Below are positions 1-10,772 of a stretch of DNA of 30,628 nt, piece by piece. Below the pieces are notes generated by a model, which made no database searches, was not told where the DNA came from, and saw only the letters and a program-made list of their open reading frames with translations. This stretch comes from Trichosporon coremiiforme (lineage: Eukaryota > Basidiomycota > Tremellomycetes > Trichosporonales > Trichosporonaceae). The position numbers were made by a program, and so were the translations under genes. Location of the stretch: positions 1-30,628 of the forward strand of contig BCJJ01000077.1 of NCBI GenBank assembly GCA_039545355.1, read 5' to 3'. Numbering within the stretch: the first letter of the stretch is position 1; each line of letters starts with the position of its first letter.

Positions 1-92
1 GGAAAGCCAGCAAGGGTTGAATACGGGCGCTCCGGGTGGTCCGGTGGTGCAGCGTTATGCATCGCGTTACACTTCCCATTCACACTTGACCA

Positions 93-118
93 GGGGGGGG
101 GGGGGGGGGGGGGGGGGG
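93..118. repeat. Poly-G homopolymer run (26 G)
   Basis: An uninterrupted run of 26 G lies between a CCA and a CGA context. Runs of this length are unstable in replication and hard to sequence, so the exact length is unreliable. It lies within 100 bases of the left edge, so it may mark where an assembly broke off. Confidence 0.95.
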
Positions 119-1860
119 CGACTGGGCAAACCCGAACCGCCGACCTGGGACCGACCTGGAGCACGCGCCAGAGTTGTCGTCTCCTGGCCGCTGGCCGCAT
201 GAAAGCCTGAACACCGATGCGCGGCGGTGTTGCTTGTCACCTGCCATTCAATGCTGGGCCGGTTTCACTGATCCTAACAACAAAGCGCTGTTCCTTGCAT
301 CCTCTCGAGCTCTTCCGCCACGACGAGCACTCATCACCCAAACCCTAAATGCATTAGCTCTGCTACATTTTTCTTTCTAGTCACACCGCGTTGCGTTAGC
401 CGGGTTTTGCATTCACCCCCATCGCGCCCATCGCGCTCCTCTCTATCGCGCGCCGCAACCGCAAACTCCTATCTCGCGCGCACCAACAAGTCTCCGACTC
501 TGGTCAGCCAAGTGGCCAATCCCGCCGGGCCGTCGTCTCAGCTCCCCTGCCCCAGCCGCACAGCCTGCCCGCAAACGCAGTGCGCGTACCGCCGTCAGAC
601 ATCCCGTGCTTCCAGACTTCTGCATCGTGCATCGCCTGTGTTACGACCAGACTCGCATCGTCTCATTCTTTGTGTGACCCGGTGTCATCTCAACGTGCGT
701 TCGATCGCGATCGGCTACCTCGTCACGACACGGCGCACACGCACGCACGCACGAACGATCGTAGCACGCGCTGCGCGAACTTGAAGAGCCTACGAAGGTC
801 CTAAGAATCCAACACGCAGTTGTTGCCTATCTGGGGAATCAATATCGGTCCACCGTCTCACCCGCCTTCGCGCCCTCGGCATACCGGTCCTTCGATCCTG
901 CGCGATCCTGATACCCATCTCACACCCGTGCGCCTCGCGCCTTGCACCTCTTCAAGTCTCCGTGACCTCGACCGCTCTCTCGCGCCCCGTTGTGTGTGTG
1001 TTGCGATCCTGCCGGTTTCCTGTAATCCTCCTCCACCTACTTCGGACAAGTTTCCCTGCAAAACGGCCAGCGTCTTTCGACTGTTACGCCACGGCTCCCT
1101 AGCGTTAGATCGCTAGATCGACCAACACCAACAAACCAACCAAGTCGACCTTAACCTCATCGCGCGTCGCCCGTTTGCCTGCATTGTCTGCCGCCTGGAG
1201 CGCCTGCAACGCCAGAACCTTACGCCACCGCCGCCTGAAATCCCTGGAAGGCTCCTACCCTCCTCAGACATCCGTGAATAGACGGTCACCTGGGCCACCT
1301 GCGCCGACTCTTTCACTCTTGCATCAGCTGGACGTGAGTGTAAGGCTCTGCGGCCTTTCAGGATTGATACGCTCTTTGTTGAGTGCGGAGCGAAGGCCCA
1401 AGCTTGAACGTCCCTGTGTGACCCTGGTACCCCGCACAGGCACTGGGATCAAGACGCTCCCATCTTGCCCAACTCGCAGGTTGTATCACAGTACCATGTC
1501 CTGAGGTCTTGACCTTCGACCCAAGCTACCGCAAGTTCCATCTCTGTGCGCTCTCTGCGCCGCAGATGTAATATAACATACCGCATCACACTGTCCCATC
1601 ACCCTCACATCATCACCCTCAACACCACCACCACCAACACCCCACCAACCCGATCATCGCGGCTCCGGCAGCTCGAGAACGCTTGGATGTCGCGACGACC
1701 TGGCAACGGCAACGACCTCGATCGCGCTGGTCCCCGTCGCCTCAGTCGCTTCCTCCAATCCTGCGTTCTCATCGACGTCGAACGTCCGCGGACATCGATC
1801 ATCGGCTGGAACCTGTCCTCTCACTCGGGCAGCCCGCGAAACCGTGACTCATCATCAACA
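119..1860 (+). other. Gene-free leader/promoter region upstream of the Arg/Ser-rich gene
   Basis: No reading frame here has protein-like composition; the frames present are Arg/Ser/Pro/Thr-rich products of GC-rich sequence. The stretch is C/T-rich, has a small CACG-type simple repeat near 735-755, and becomes C/A-rich near 1600-1660. A possible donor GTGAGT lies near 1335 and a possible acceptor (CGCCGCAG) near 1564, so a leader intron could exist. A two-codon upstream frame (ATG TCC TGA) sits at 1496-1504. None of these is proven. Confidence 0.5.
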
Positions 1861-3099
1861 ATGGCGACCGCCCCGCCACCCCCGCGCCCGTTGGTGCCCC
1901 CAGCGCCGTCAACAAGTTATCGGCGGCCGTCGATTCGACAGCGGCGACCATTCAGCCGCAAGTCGCAGCTCCGACCACTGTCCCACCCTCACCCACACCC
2001 GTTACGATACTCTTCTATCGACGAGGGATCCTCGTTCAACTACCGTATGACGGTCGCGTCGGCGGACCAGCTGCGAGTGCAGGCGCAGCTTGCGCAACAG
2101 CAGCAACAGTCTGGACCAGGACCGCGAAGACGGCCGAGCGTCCTGCGTCGATCTAAACAGGCCCCGAAGCGCCCCCCATCATACCCGATACCGACGACGC
2201 AGTCTCCGTGCCTGCACACGGTGACGAGTGGCGTGGTGCTGAACGACCTTGCGTCCGCGTCCCCGCCGCCGCGCAATGCCTCAGGCGGCGCAGGGGAGCC
2301 AATAGCGTCCTCGTCTTCTGCCAAGAAGCTCGACCGGCGGCGCACATTGTCAAAGGTCCGCTCCTTGATTGTGAACCTGGTCCAGCGCCGCCCCTCAGTA
2401 GAGACGTACGCCGAGGAGCCGGGCCAGATCAACCTCGACAGTCCCGAGCTGCTCGGCGCGCCGCTGCGCCCGCACCGCTCGCCGGACGCTGCGTCCTTCA
2501 TCGTCTCGTCCAAGATCATGGACACGGAGCTGAAGCCGACGCGCTCCTCGTCCCCGCAGCGGCTGAGCGTGCAGACGATCCAGAGCGCGCGCAGCGCCCG
2601 GAGCGCACGCAGCGTGCACCGCTCGTCGACGGGCCACTCGCTCGTGGGCGGCATTCTGCCGAGTTTCCGCCGCCGCTCGCTGCTGCGCGAGCGGCTCGTG
2701 TCGCACTTCTCGACGGACAGTTCGGACGAGGACACGGACGACGAGACGGCGACGAGCCGGCGCACGAGCGCGCGGAGTGCGCGCCAGAGTGCCCGGAACA
2801 GCGCACGGAACAGCGCTCGCAACAGTGCCCGGAACAGCGCTAGGGCGAGCGCTCGCGCTAGTGCCCGCGGCCCACACCTGACCGACATCAAGATGGAGGA
2901 CGCGATCCCCGTCAAGAAACTGGAAGAAAAGCAGGACAAGCCAGAAAAGACCGAGAAGACCGAGTGCGGGAGCGTACTCTTTGGCCGCCGCTTCTCCATG
3001 CCCGTGCCCCGCATCAAGAGCATGCCCGAGATTGTGCGCCCGCTGCGGCGGCTCTCGTTCCAGCCTCGCGGGCACTCGCTCGACCGTATCGCTTTCTAA
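1861..3099 (+). CDS. Arg/Ser-rich, mostly disordered protein with SARN repeats and many RRxS sites
   Basis: I do not recognise the family. From the ATG at 1861 the product is 412 residues. This start was chosen because its context (AACAATGGCG) is a strong initiation context; the frame is open further upstream with another ATG at 1687, which would add 58 residues. The protein opens with a Pro-rich stretch, has a short poly-Gln run near residue 80, and carries at least six basic sites of the form RR-x-S (RRPS three times, RRSL, RRFS, RRLS), the consensus for PKA-like kinases. Around residues 300-340 there is an acidic Ser/Asp stretch (STDSSDEDTDDE) followed by tandem SARN and SARA units encoded by degenerate 12-bp repeats. 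The C-terminus is again basic and ends RIAF. No membrane segment or catalytic motif is visible. A phosphorylated scaffold or regulator is a guess. Codon periodicity in GC-rich DNA makes long shadow frames on both strands here. Confidence 0.72.
   Translation: MATAPPPPRPLVPPAPSTSYRRPSIRQRRPFSRKSQLRPLSHPHPHPLRYSSIDEGSSFNYRMTVASADQLRVQAQLAQQQQQSGPGPRRRPSVLRRSKQAPKRPPSYPIPTTQSPCLHTVTSGVVLNDLASASPPPRNASGGAGEPIASSSSAKKLDRRRTLSKVRSLIVNLVQRRPSVETYAEEPGQINLDSPELLGAPLRPHRSPDAASFIVSSKIMDTELKPTRSSSPQRLSVQTIQSARSARSARSVHRSSTGHSLVGGILPSFRRRSLLRERLVSHFSTDSSDEDTDDETATSRRTSARSARQSARNSARNSARNSARNSARASARASARGPHLTDIKMEDAIPVKKLEEKQDKPEKTEKTECGSVLFGRRFSMPVPRIKSMPEIVRPLRRLSFQPRGHSLDRIAF
2761..2872 (+). repeat. Degenerate 12-bp coding repeats (SARN/SARA units)
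   Basis: Successive units of about 12 bp (variants of AACAGCGCACGG) encode Ser-Ala-Arg-Asn four or more times and then Ser-Ala-Arg-Ala. Third positions differ between copies, so the peptide repeat is better kept than the DNA repeat. That suggests selection on the protein or an old expansion. Confidence 0.8.
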
Positions 3100-6000
3100 C
3101 GACCCAACAACGCGCCAAACGTGCCAGCTCACTGCCAGCCAGACTGCGCCAGGACACTGCTTTGACCCGATATACACATGACCTTTTACGCATTTTTATT
3201 TCTCTTTTCTTTCTCCTATCACGACACCAAAGACCACCACAAACCACAACCACACACAAACACAACCCTTATCCCACATCCATCGCAACACAGTTTCACG
3301 GCGGCTTCTTTGTCCAACTCGATTGCTCGATTGCTTGTTCCGTAAGCGCTCTTACATTGTATGTTGTTCTGGTATGAAACGATTTGACATCATTTCAACA
3401 ATCTTCTTCTAGGTTCATTTGTTTGGTGTCTGCCCACTTCAGATGGAGTCACATCGGACGCGCCCCTCTGTCACAGCTGGGCGCGGATTGTCTCACTCGT
3501 TCATTTCATGAAGCAATGACAGAATGGTCGCAGAACGGAGCTCTGCCGTGAAGCCGCTACTTACAATCCAGACTCCCGTCCATCGAGCAGTCTGAGCGGA
3601 TCGCAATAGTCTGTGACAATACAATAGCAGGATTGTTGCGGTGCCGGCTCCTGTGGATGCGATCTGGGGATGCGGCAAGCTGGCTCTCATGTGCGGCTCC
3701 ACACGCATTCAGGCTAGCGCCTGAACTTCAGTCTGAGCGTCCGTCCATGCTATCGCAGGGGATTGCGGTGCAACCGTTTCTCGGCCCTCATACGGACAGC
3801 GGACCGCTCGACCCTGCTCAGCACGCTCAGCATGTCCTGCTCAGCAGTGGGTCGGCCCGCTCGGCTTGCACTAGAGCATGCAGTATGACGCCCGTGTCCT
3901 GCGCGTCCTGCCACTGCGCTTCCTGTATGTCCTGCCGATCAGACGCTGGATTGCCTCTGTGAGTACGGGTCCACTTGCCAAGAGCGGCATAGATTCAGCG
4001 GCGGATGGGCGGGGCGGGCAGCTGCGCGGAGAGTAATGGTGGGACTGGTATCCCGGGTGGGATCCCGGGTTCTTCTCATCAGTTGGTCCGTCTTGGAGAG
4101 ACAGGGTAGACCTCCCGGGATCACGGCCGTTCGGTGCGGTTCGGTACGGGGGGTACGGGGGATATGATGACGGCATGCCTTCGTCCCCAAAGCCCAATGT
4201 CTGTATGCTTATGCTGTCGTGCACGGATGGGTGTGATGGTCGAGCGGGGCACGGACGGGGGTGTGAGGGTCGGTGCTCGCCCGGGGTTTCGGTCCGTCAG
4301 TCCGTTAGTCCGCTACGATCATCTCTCGGGGCCTACAACACGGCGTCTGGAGATGCATAAAGGAGCCAGAATACCCCCAGTGGTGACGAGGGCCTCCCTC
4401 CCTTAAGCGAGGGAGATGGAATACCTACGCGAAAAGGAAGCAAAGGAACTCAGGCTCGGAACATTCATTCACGGTTCTGGTATGCCTCACGAAGAGTGGT
4501 ACGTAAGGGTCCACTCTAAGGACTCTAAAGGACGCTGGGGACTAGACTCGTAAAGTGTCCGAGAACTCAGGAGATTGGCAGAGAGAGCCACGGATCCAGC
4601 TCGAGCTTACACGAGCTACATCCTGTACATCCCGAGGACGCGTCTGACTTTTGCGTGTTGGCGTTGAAACTTGTTTACACTCTCGCGAGCTCGCACTAGA
4701 GTGCACTGCCTGAGCATCGCTGGACGCGCGGCGAGTGACGCGCGACGGCCCATAATGCCCAAAGCCTGGATACCAGATCAGGCATGCAGGCATTCGACAT
4801 GGGAGATCGAGGATTCGGCCCATTCGCTGAGCCGCGCTCATTGTCATCGCAAAGTCAATTTGCGCGTTGTGAACTCCCTCAACGCGTAATGCGCGAACAT
4901 GAGAGAGAGCCAATTGAAGCAGGGTCCAAGCCATGAAGGCAAGACGCGCCCGTCACGAGTCTCAAGCTGAACGCAGCCTAGACCCCGCAGCCCAGACCCC
5001 ACAGCCCAGGCCAGTGGGACGTTACGGCGCTAGTGATGCTAGCGTTTGCTGATGGATGAATTGAACCCGTATGTGGTAATGTTGCAATGTTGGAGGTAGC
5101 ACGCGGCACGCGGCTCGGGTCGGCATATTTCGCTGTACGCAGAGGACAAGAGGACGGATCCTGAATTCGCCGCGTGCTCCGTATACCGTGATGGATGTGC
5201 ATCTGCAGAGCTGTAGAGCTCCAGGCGGAGGGTTCAAACTTCCGAGGGGGCAAGAGAGGATCAGCTTGTGCCTGCGATCTGTGATCCCTTGATCACGATT
5301 ATTGCTCCGGCTCTCACAGTGTGACAGCGGGAAGAATTATTGTAAGCAGTACGGGCAGGGTTGCACTCCGGTGGGCTGCAGGCTGGTTCCAACGTGCGAA
5401 ACGGTAGGCTTGATGCTGTGCGGAGTGCATCGCTTGCGGGGGTGAGTTGTTGATCAACAGAGGAAAGAGTGGTATGATGACGTCAGGGCCGGTGTGTGAG
5501 ACAACAACAACAACAACAGCGGAGATGATTAGACTGCCCGTATCAAGGATTGATCCATGCCTCGACCACGTTGCAACCCGAGTTCTGCCACAAGCTGCGG
5601 GGACAGTGGGCTTAGTGCAGTCCAGACTCTGCTGTGTGAAAGAGTGAAAACATGTTAAGTAGGTGACGGGGATAAGAAGTGTACGTCGAGGGTGAGACCC
5701 GGGTAGCGTTGATGGCGTTATGAGTGGGTCGATGGGCGATGGCCGTGGTTGAGGGGCCAGCACCCGCGGGCAGCTGTGAGCAAGGCAGAGGCTGCACCAC
5801 CCAAGGCTGCAGTGACCAACGTGCTGCACCAGCGTTGCCTGGCGTGGGCGACCCCAGAGTGATCCTTGCACGTGACTGCGCCAGGCGGAAGAGCAGAGAC
5901 TGCAGTGGTGAGGGGGCTATATGGGCTATTTGGCATAGTGATCCACGGTTTGGCAATGGGTGAGGGCCAGAGGGGGCTGTGAGGAACGCAGGCAGGCCAT

Positions 6001-6170
6001 ACAGCGCAGGAGCACAGGCGGGGGCAAAACGCCTGGTGGGACGGGAGTAATTCACACTGAACGGGGGTGCACAACGTCGCACCCAAACAGTGACAGGGCT
6101 GAGTGGACGCCCGGCCACCCGCCTGGCTGGCTGGCTGACGGTCCCATACTAAGTGCGAGTCCCCACCAGG
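3100..6170. other. About 3 kb without a credible gene
   Basis: Both strands carry only short open frames with Cys, Ser, Arg or His-heavy translations and no convincing exon-intron chain. Visible local structure: three TCCCGGG cores within 4050-4120, short GGTTCGGT and GGTACGGGG repeats near 4130-4160, a CAA microsatellite near 5503-5517, and a TGACGTCA 8-mer at 5478-5485. No tRNA, 5S rRNA or snRNA signature was found by eye. The first few hundred bases should be the 3' UTR of the preceding gene; the far end is probably the promoter of the HMG-box gene. Confidence 0.5.
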
Positions 6171-6485
6171 CCGTCTACTCATTCTCCCACCCACCCACCA
6201 GCCCACCACTGTACCACCACCCACCACTACAACTGCTCATACAACCAACCACTCACCGTACCACTACCACCAACACCGTCCACCGCATCCACCAACCAAC
6301 CCTTACCATCCACCGTGAGCATCATGACCATCCTAAGCACCGTCCACCACGGCCACCACTGCACAAACCCCCTTCTTTCCTTCGCACCCCCGTCCCTCCC
6401 CGCTCTTTTCCTTCCCCCGTCCTCGCTGTCGTTCCATCCGTCTGTCCCGCACATCCATCCATCCACCCCATCCATCCATTTGTTG
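6171..6485 (+). promoter_or_regulatory. G-poor C/A- and C/T-rich tract in the NHP6 upstream region
   Basis: For about 300 bases the plus strand is dominated by C, A and T with runs of CACC, CCAC, CATC and CCATCCATC and very few G. Such strand-asymmetric tracts are typical of basidiomycete core promoters and 5' leaders. It lies 570-880 bases upstream of the HMG-box gene, so it could be promoter or transcribed leader. A GTGAGC near 6314 and another at 6681 could be leader-intron donors. Confidence 0.45.
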
Positions 6486-7056
6486 TTGTGACCAGGGCCC
6501 AAGGCGCGCCTGATTTCATCATTGGGTAGAGGGGTGTGCGCGACCCAAGAACCATACCTCCGTGCACAAACGCGCAACACCATCTCGTCCATTCAGAGCG
6601 AATGGATGCCGTCGCGTCAGCCCGTCTTCAGTGCACAAGTCGGGGGGTTGGGTCAGGTATCATCGCACTATCTGGTGGTGGTGAGCACCCATCCACCAAC
6701 CACCAGTCCACCAACGCGTCCCCCCAACCTCTTCCCCGTGACCGTCTGCACATGCACGAGCGGTCCGAGTCCATCTCGCTCGAGAACGGGGTGGATGCGT
6801 CCGTTGCTCTGCGCCTGCCTATCCGACCTTGGGAATTGACGCGACCTTCCTCGCGACCTTCCCTCCCTCCGTTTAGGCTGGCCAGACAACATGACCTACC
6901 TCCACTGCGGGGTCCCCATCTTTCGCGTTCCATCAACACGTTCCTCACCATCACCACCACCACTACCAGCATCCGAATTTCACCCTGCATACTGAACCAC
7001 CACCCCCTACCACCCGTTTCTGACACATGCATGAACGTCCATTCTGACCCTCCCAG

Positions 7057-7433
7057 ATGCCTAAGGTTTCCACCAAGGACGAGAAGAAGGTCGCCAAGCG
7101 CGGAAAGAAGGACCCCAACAAGCCCAAGCGCGCCCTGTCCGCCTACATGTTCTTCGTCCAGGACTGGCGTGAGCGCATCAAGTCGGAGAACCCCGACGCC
7201 GACTTCGGCTCGGTCGGTCGTCTCCTCGGTGCCAAGTGGCAGGAGATGAGCGCCTCGGAGAAGAAGCCCTACGAGGACAAGGCTCAGGCCGACAAGGACC
7301 GTGCCGCCAAGGAGAAGGCCGAGTACGACGCCGCCAACGGCAAGAAGAAGCGCAGCGCCAAGGTCCAGTGAGTAACCTGAAACATCCGTTGCTTCAGTTT
7401 GCTGACGGTCCTTCCAGGGAGGACTCGGACTAA
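7057..7433 (+). CDS. NHP6: HMG-box chromatin protein, NHP6-like
   Basis: This small non-histone protein has a single HMG box that binds and bends DNA; in yeast NHP6 works with the FACT complex (Spt16-Pob3) and at Pol III genes. Exon 1 is 7057-7367 and exon 2 is 7418-7433, separated by a 50-nt intron (7368-7417) with donor GTGAGT, branch GCTGAC and acceptor CCAG. Without splicing the frame stops at TGA 7369; splicing adds the acidic tail EDSD, giving 108 residues, close to the family's 93-99. The order is a Lys-rich N-terminus (residues 1-21), [15 protein letters not shown] at the start of the box, then [11 protein letters not shown] and [13 protein letters not shown]. The ATG follows a 3' splice-like signal (CTGAC...CCCAG) with no gap, so a leader intron may end exactly at the start codon, and a short upstream coding exon cannot be excluded. 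Confidence 0.93.
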
Positions 7434-8535
7434 GCATCTTTGTGTCGTCATCAAGAACTTTCCGTGCTGCTCTTTGCGTCTCTCCCCTGTCCATACCCAG
7501 TTGATTCTTTTGGCTACGCTCTCCTCTTCGTTTTTCGATCTTTTCCGGTTGTAGTTTTCCTCGCAAGATAAGAGGGATCCTTCACCTGGCCGAGTCCGTT
7601 TGTTCTCCTCTTCCCCTTCACTCTCTGGCCAGCCAGAACAATTTTTTTATATTGCGCGCGCGTTTCTCTTATGTGTGTCGCTCCGCGTCGATTTCGGTGT
7701 TCCGTTGTTGCGCGCGCGTATGCAGTTAAAACTTCGTGTATCAGCAGCAGTGTTGCAAGTAACTACACAAGGGTGCAACATGAGACCTGAAACTGATGTC
7801 TGGCGAACGCCGCTTTATGAACAGGAGAAACGTGCGATAAGAAAATGCAGAGGAAGCGGTGACGTAAACAAAGGAGGCGTGCGAGGACTGCAGCTGTTTA
7901 GAAGGCGCGTCGAAGCGAGGGACCGACGTCAGCGCTCAGCAGGTGGTGCACGGGTCCTAGCTCATCGCTCCATGGTGGAGGAACGCGTGTGTGAGACCAC
8001 AGAGGGCGTGGCAGCGGGTTTCGGACGCGGTGGACTGGGCGCCCCATGGTCAGGCGCGAGCACACTAACCCGAAGAGATCTGCGGCTGTCTACGAATGCT
8101 CTGGGGCGGAAAATCCTTGGACTGGTCGACGCCGAGTGGCCAGTGAACGGAAGAAAAGCGCAGCCTGCTCCCCTGTAGCTTCTCCCCTATGGATGGCGCC
8201 TAAACAAGCCTATGAGCTCCAATTACCACCTTGAGCATTTCGGATAAGACCCCTTAGAGCAACCCTTAGTCCCAACCAAAGCGCACCAAAAGTTGGGCCA
8301 GCCCCGCGACATAGCCATACCGAACTCATCACGCTCCGTGGATTCTTTGATTCTTCACAATCCACCTGTCCACCAAGCTCCCGGCACCGACCTCTCCTCT
8401 GGTCCGTTCAAAAGGCCCGTCTTTTGACACACCGCCTCCTCGTCTCCGCCCCGCCCCGGAGACAAGTCGAAGCGCCAAGCGTCACCGCGTCACTTGCTCC
8501 GTCCTCCGTTCGCCCGTACATCGCCGCCGCCCAAC
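7434..8535. other. Intergenic: NHP6 3' UTR and CPT1-type gene promoter
   Basis: Open frames in this 1.1 kb (for example on the plus strand at 7600-8178) are low in hydrophobic periodicity and lack family signatures, so I do not call them genes. T-rich stretches just after the stop (7500-7640) fit a 3' UTR. The last 150 bases before the next ATG are C-rich, as in other leaders of this window. Confidence 0.5.
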
Positions 8536-10006
8536 ATGCGTATCACCAAGGCTCAGTTCAAGGGAATAGATCAGTACAAGTACTCTTCCATCGACAAGAG
8601 TGTCCTGTCCCGTACTGTTCTTGCGCCATGGTGGAACTGGCTCGTCACCTGCTTCCCCATGAACCTGGCGCCGAACGCGGTGAGTACTCTTGCGTTGAGG
8701 GCGTGAACAGGCCAGCGCGGACCCCATGACCTTTGATCGCACGACGGGCCGAGGATCTCGCGCTAGCCAAGCGCTTGTCGACGCGACGGAAGGGATCTTT
8801 TGACACGCAGCCAACTGACCTCCCAGATCACCCTCCTCGGTCTCTGCTTCGTGTTCGCCAACGTCCTCACCCTGCTCTACTTCGACCCGACCTATGAGGG
8901 CAAGGACCTGCCCACCTGGGTGTACTTCAGCTTTGCGTTCGGCCTCTTCGCCTACCAGAGTGAGTAGCTAACTGTTTGTGCCAATCCAGCTGACAGCAGG
9001 CATGGACGCGATCGACGGCAAGCAGGCGCGCCGCCTTGGCATGGGCTCTGCGCTCGGCGAGATGTTCGACCACGGCTGTGACGCGATCAACACGTCTCTC
9101 GAGGTCGTGCTGGCCTGTCACGCTCTCGGACTGAACCGTTCCTGGTGGACTGTCGCGAGCGAGACGATGACTCTTCTCAACTTCTACGCCTCGACCTGGG
9201 AGGAGTACCACACTGGCACGCTCTACCTGTCCGAGTTCTCTGGCCCGATCGAGGGTATCGTCATTATCGTGCTCATCTACCTCGTCACGGCTATCCACCC
9301 GCTGCACCAGCACCTCTGGCAGCAGCCCGTCGTCAGCCTGCTCCCCCACGCCGTGACGGCTCTCACTGAGAACCTCGACAAGGCGCTCGGTCTCAGCGGC
9401 ACGTACTCGTTCAGCCAGATCCCGCTGAACATTACGTTCATGATCTTTGGCGCTCTTGGCACCGGTGCCAACATTCTGAACGCGTACTACAACGTGATCT
9501 CTGCCCGTCTCAAGGAGAAGAAGTCGGCGGTGACCCCTCTGCTTGGTCTGCTGCCCTTCGGTGTCCACACGGCGATCCTCGTTTTCTGGCTTCAGGCCGA
9601 GGTTCGCGGCGGCGTGTCGATCGTGCACGACGGCCGCCTCCTCCCCTTCCTGGGCTACTGGGGCATGGCTGCCGCGTACCAGGTCTCGCAGCTGATCCTC
9701 GCGCACGTCACCAAGTCTCCGTTCCCCTTCTGGAACGGCATGATGGTCTACTCGCTCTTCGGTGCCATTGACGCCAACGCGCAGTGGCTCTTTGGCCGCG
9801 AGCCCCTCGTCCAGAACTCGCCCACCGCCGCCAACGTCTTCATCTGCATGTCCTTCTTCGTCGCGCTCTTCAACTACTTCCGCTTTGCGCGCGAGATCAT
9901 CTGGCAGATCTGCGAATACACTGGCATCGCGTGCTTCACCGTCCGCAAGAAGGACGCGAACGGACAGTGGGTCGAGGCCGGCGAGGAGATCAAGAAGCTC
10001 CAGTAA
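8536..10006 (+). CDS. CPT1: CDP-alcohol phosphotransferase (choline/ethanolamine phosphotransferase)
   Basis: The enzyme joins CDP-choline or CDP-ethanolamine to diacylglycerol in the ER membrane, the last step of the Kennedy pathway for phosphatidylcholine and phosphatidylethanolamine. Exons are 8536-8679, 8827-8959 and 9000-10006, giving 427 residues (yeast CPT1/EPT1 are about 390). Introns are 147 nt and 40 nt, both with GTGAGT donors; branch sites are AACTGAC and GCTAAC. The second splice joins YQ to S and MDAIDGKQARR, restoring the family signature DGx2ARx8Gx3Dx3D: D98, G99, A102, R103, G112, D116 and D120, which bind the metal and the CDP headgroup. N-terminal residues up to NLAPNAITLLG match the family's conserved opening. 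About 8-10 hydrophobic segments follow. The C-terminus (EEIKKLQ) lacks a KKXX signal. Choline versus ethanolamine specificity cannot be decided from sequence alone, so CPT1 here means CPT1/EPT1 type. Confidence 0.93.
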
Positions 10007-10273
10007 GCTTCCCCACTGGCCCCTCCGCGGGCTGCCTCGCAACTCGCTTTCGGTACTGTGCGAGCTGCACTCGGCTTCTTCTGGAAGCCGGAACATAGAA
10101 GACTCTTAGACTGTTTCACGTTTACCCCTGTCTAGCGTCTGAATAGATTCTGTCGCGAGAGCCACTCGCTCTCCGCGATCGTATCTCGTCCCTTGCCCCG
10201 CAAGGAACTGTCTTATACCTACTTATACCTCTGGCTCTTACGGCTATAACATGCATATTATACAAAAAACGGT
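10007..10273. other. Convergent 3' region between the CPT1-type gene and RPB12
   Basis: This short interval between two stop codons carries the 3' ends of both transcripts. It includes AT-richer elements (TTATACCTACTTATACC, ATGCATATTATACAAAAAA near 10210-10270) that could direct cleavage and polyadenylation of the plus-strand gene. There is no separate gene. Confidence 0.5.
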
Positions 10274-10772
10274 CTATCTGGCTTCGAACTGGACGACTGG
10301 ATGTTAGCTAAGGTCATGGAGGCGATTCGAGCAGGTGGACGAAGAAGCGTCGGGATAAGACTGGTGGTTCACGAGGGCCCCTTGATCCGGGTATTGTGGA
10401 TGCCTCCATCATCCCTGCAGCCAGCAGTTCCCCTAGGCCACCCGATACAGCATCCTTTAGCACAGATCCGGGATGCAGAAGGGCTCCGGGGCCCTCCCTT
10501 CATGACTCTCCACCCCATACCTCTCCGCCATTCACGCCCCACTCACTCTTGTGCGTCCGGGGCTTGTACATGACGCGGTGTCCACACTCGCGGCAACGGA
10601 TAAGCTCTCCCATCTTGATCTGCGTCTTGGCACCGCAGTCTGTTGTCAGCTAGCTTCCTGTGCCTCAAAGCTAACCTCCACAGAGGTACTCGCTCGCGTC
10701 AGTCGGCTTGGGGGGCTGGCGCGGCGGCATGTGCGACTCGTCGGGGCGCGAGGACTGGTACGGGTTGGACAT
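10274..10772 (-). CDS. RPB12: RNA polymerase I/II/III shared subunit RPB12 (RPABC4)
   Basis: RPB12 (yeast RPC10) is the smallest zinc-ribbon subunit shared by the three nuclear RNA polymerases and sits at the junction of the large subunits with the Rpb3/Rpb11 platform. The gene has three exons on the minus strand: 10772-10676, 10639-10547 and 10296-10274. Introns are 36 nt (GTTAGC donor, GCTGACAACAG end) and 250 nt (GTGAGT donor, GCTAACATCCAG end). The spliced product is 70 residues, the same length as the yeast protein. The zinc ligands are C31, C34, C48 and C51, spaced Cx2C-x13-Cx2C. The core reads IRCRECGHRVMYKPRTHK and the end is VQFEAR, a hallmark of the family carried by a final exon of only 23 nt. 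The N-terminal 30 residues are Pro-rich and poorly conserved. An upstream in-frame extension of the ATG exists but is probably leader; a CTCCCCAG acceptor-like site lies in it. Confidence 0.93.

Noticed and set aside
2040..3023. 327-codon open frame on the minus strand opposite the Arg/Ser-rich gene
   Set aside because: It is an antisense shadow of a GC-rich, repeat-containing coding region; the translation is Leu/Arg/Ala repeats mirroring SARN units and has no domain.
2208..3177. 211-codon plus frame and 260-codon minus frame over the same gene
   Set aside because: Both are Ala/Arg/Pro-heavy shadows created by third-position GC; only one frame gives varied, motif-bearing sequence.
5225..5245. 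GGTTCAAACTTCC, similar to a tRNA B box
   Set aside because: The spacing of the box is one base off, no A box or cloverleaf pairing was found upstream, and no T-run terminator follows.
8927..10096. 389-codon minus-strand open frame opposite the phosphotransferase
   Set aside because: Its sequence is rich in Glu, Arg, Val and Asp as expected from reverse-complemented membrane-protein codons; the plus strand carries the conserved family signature.
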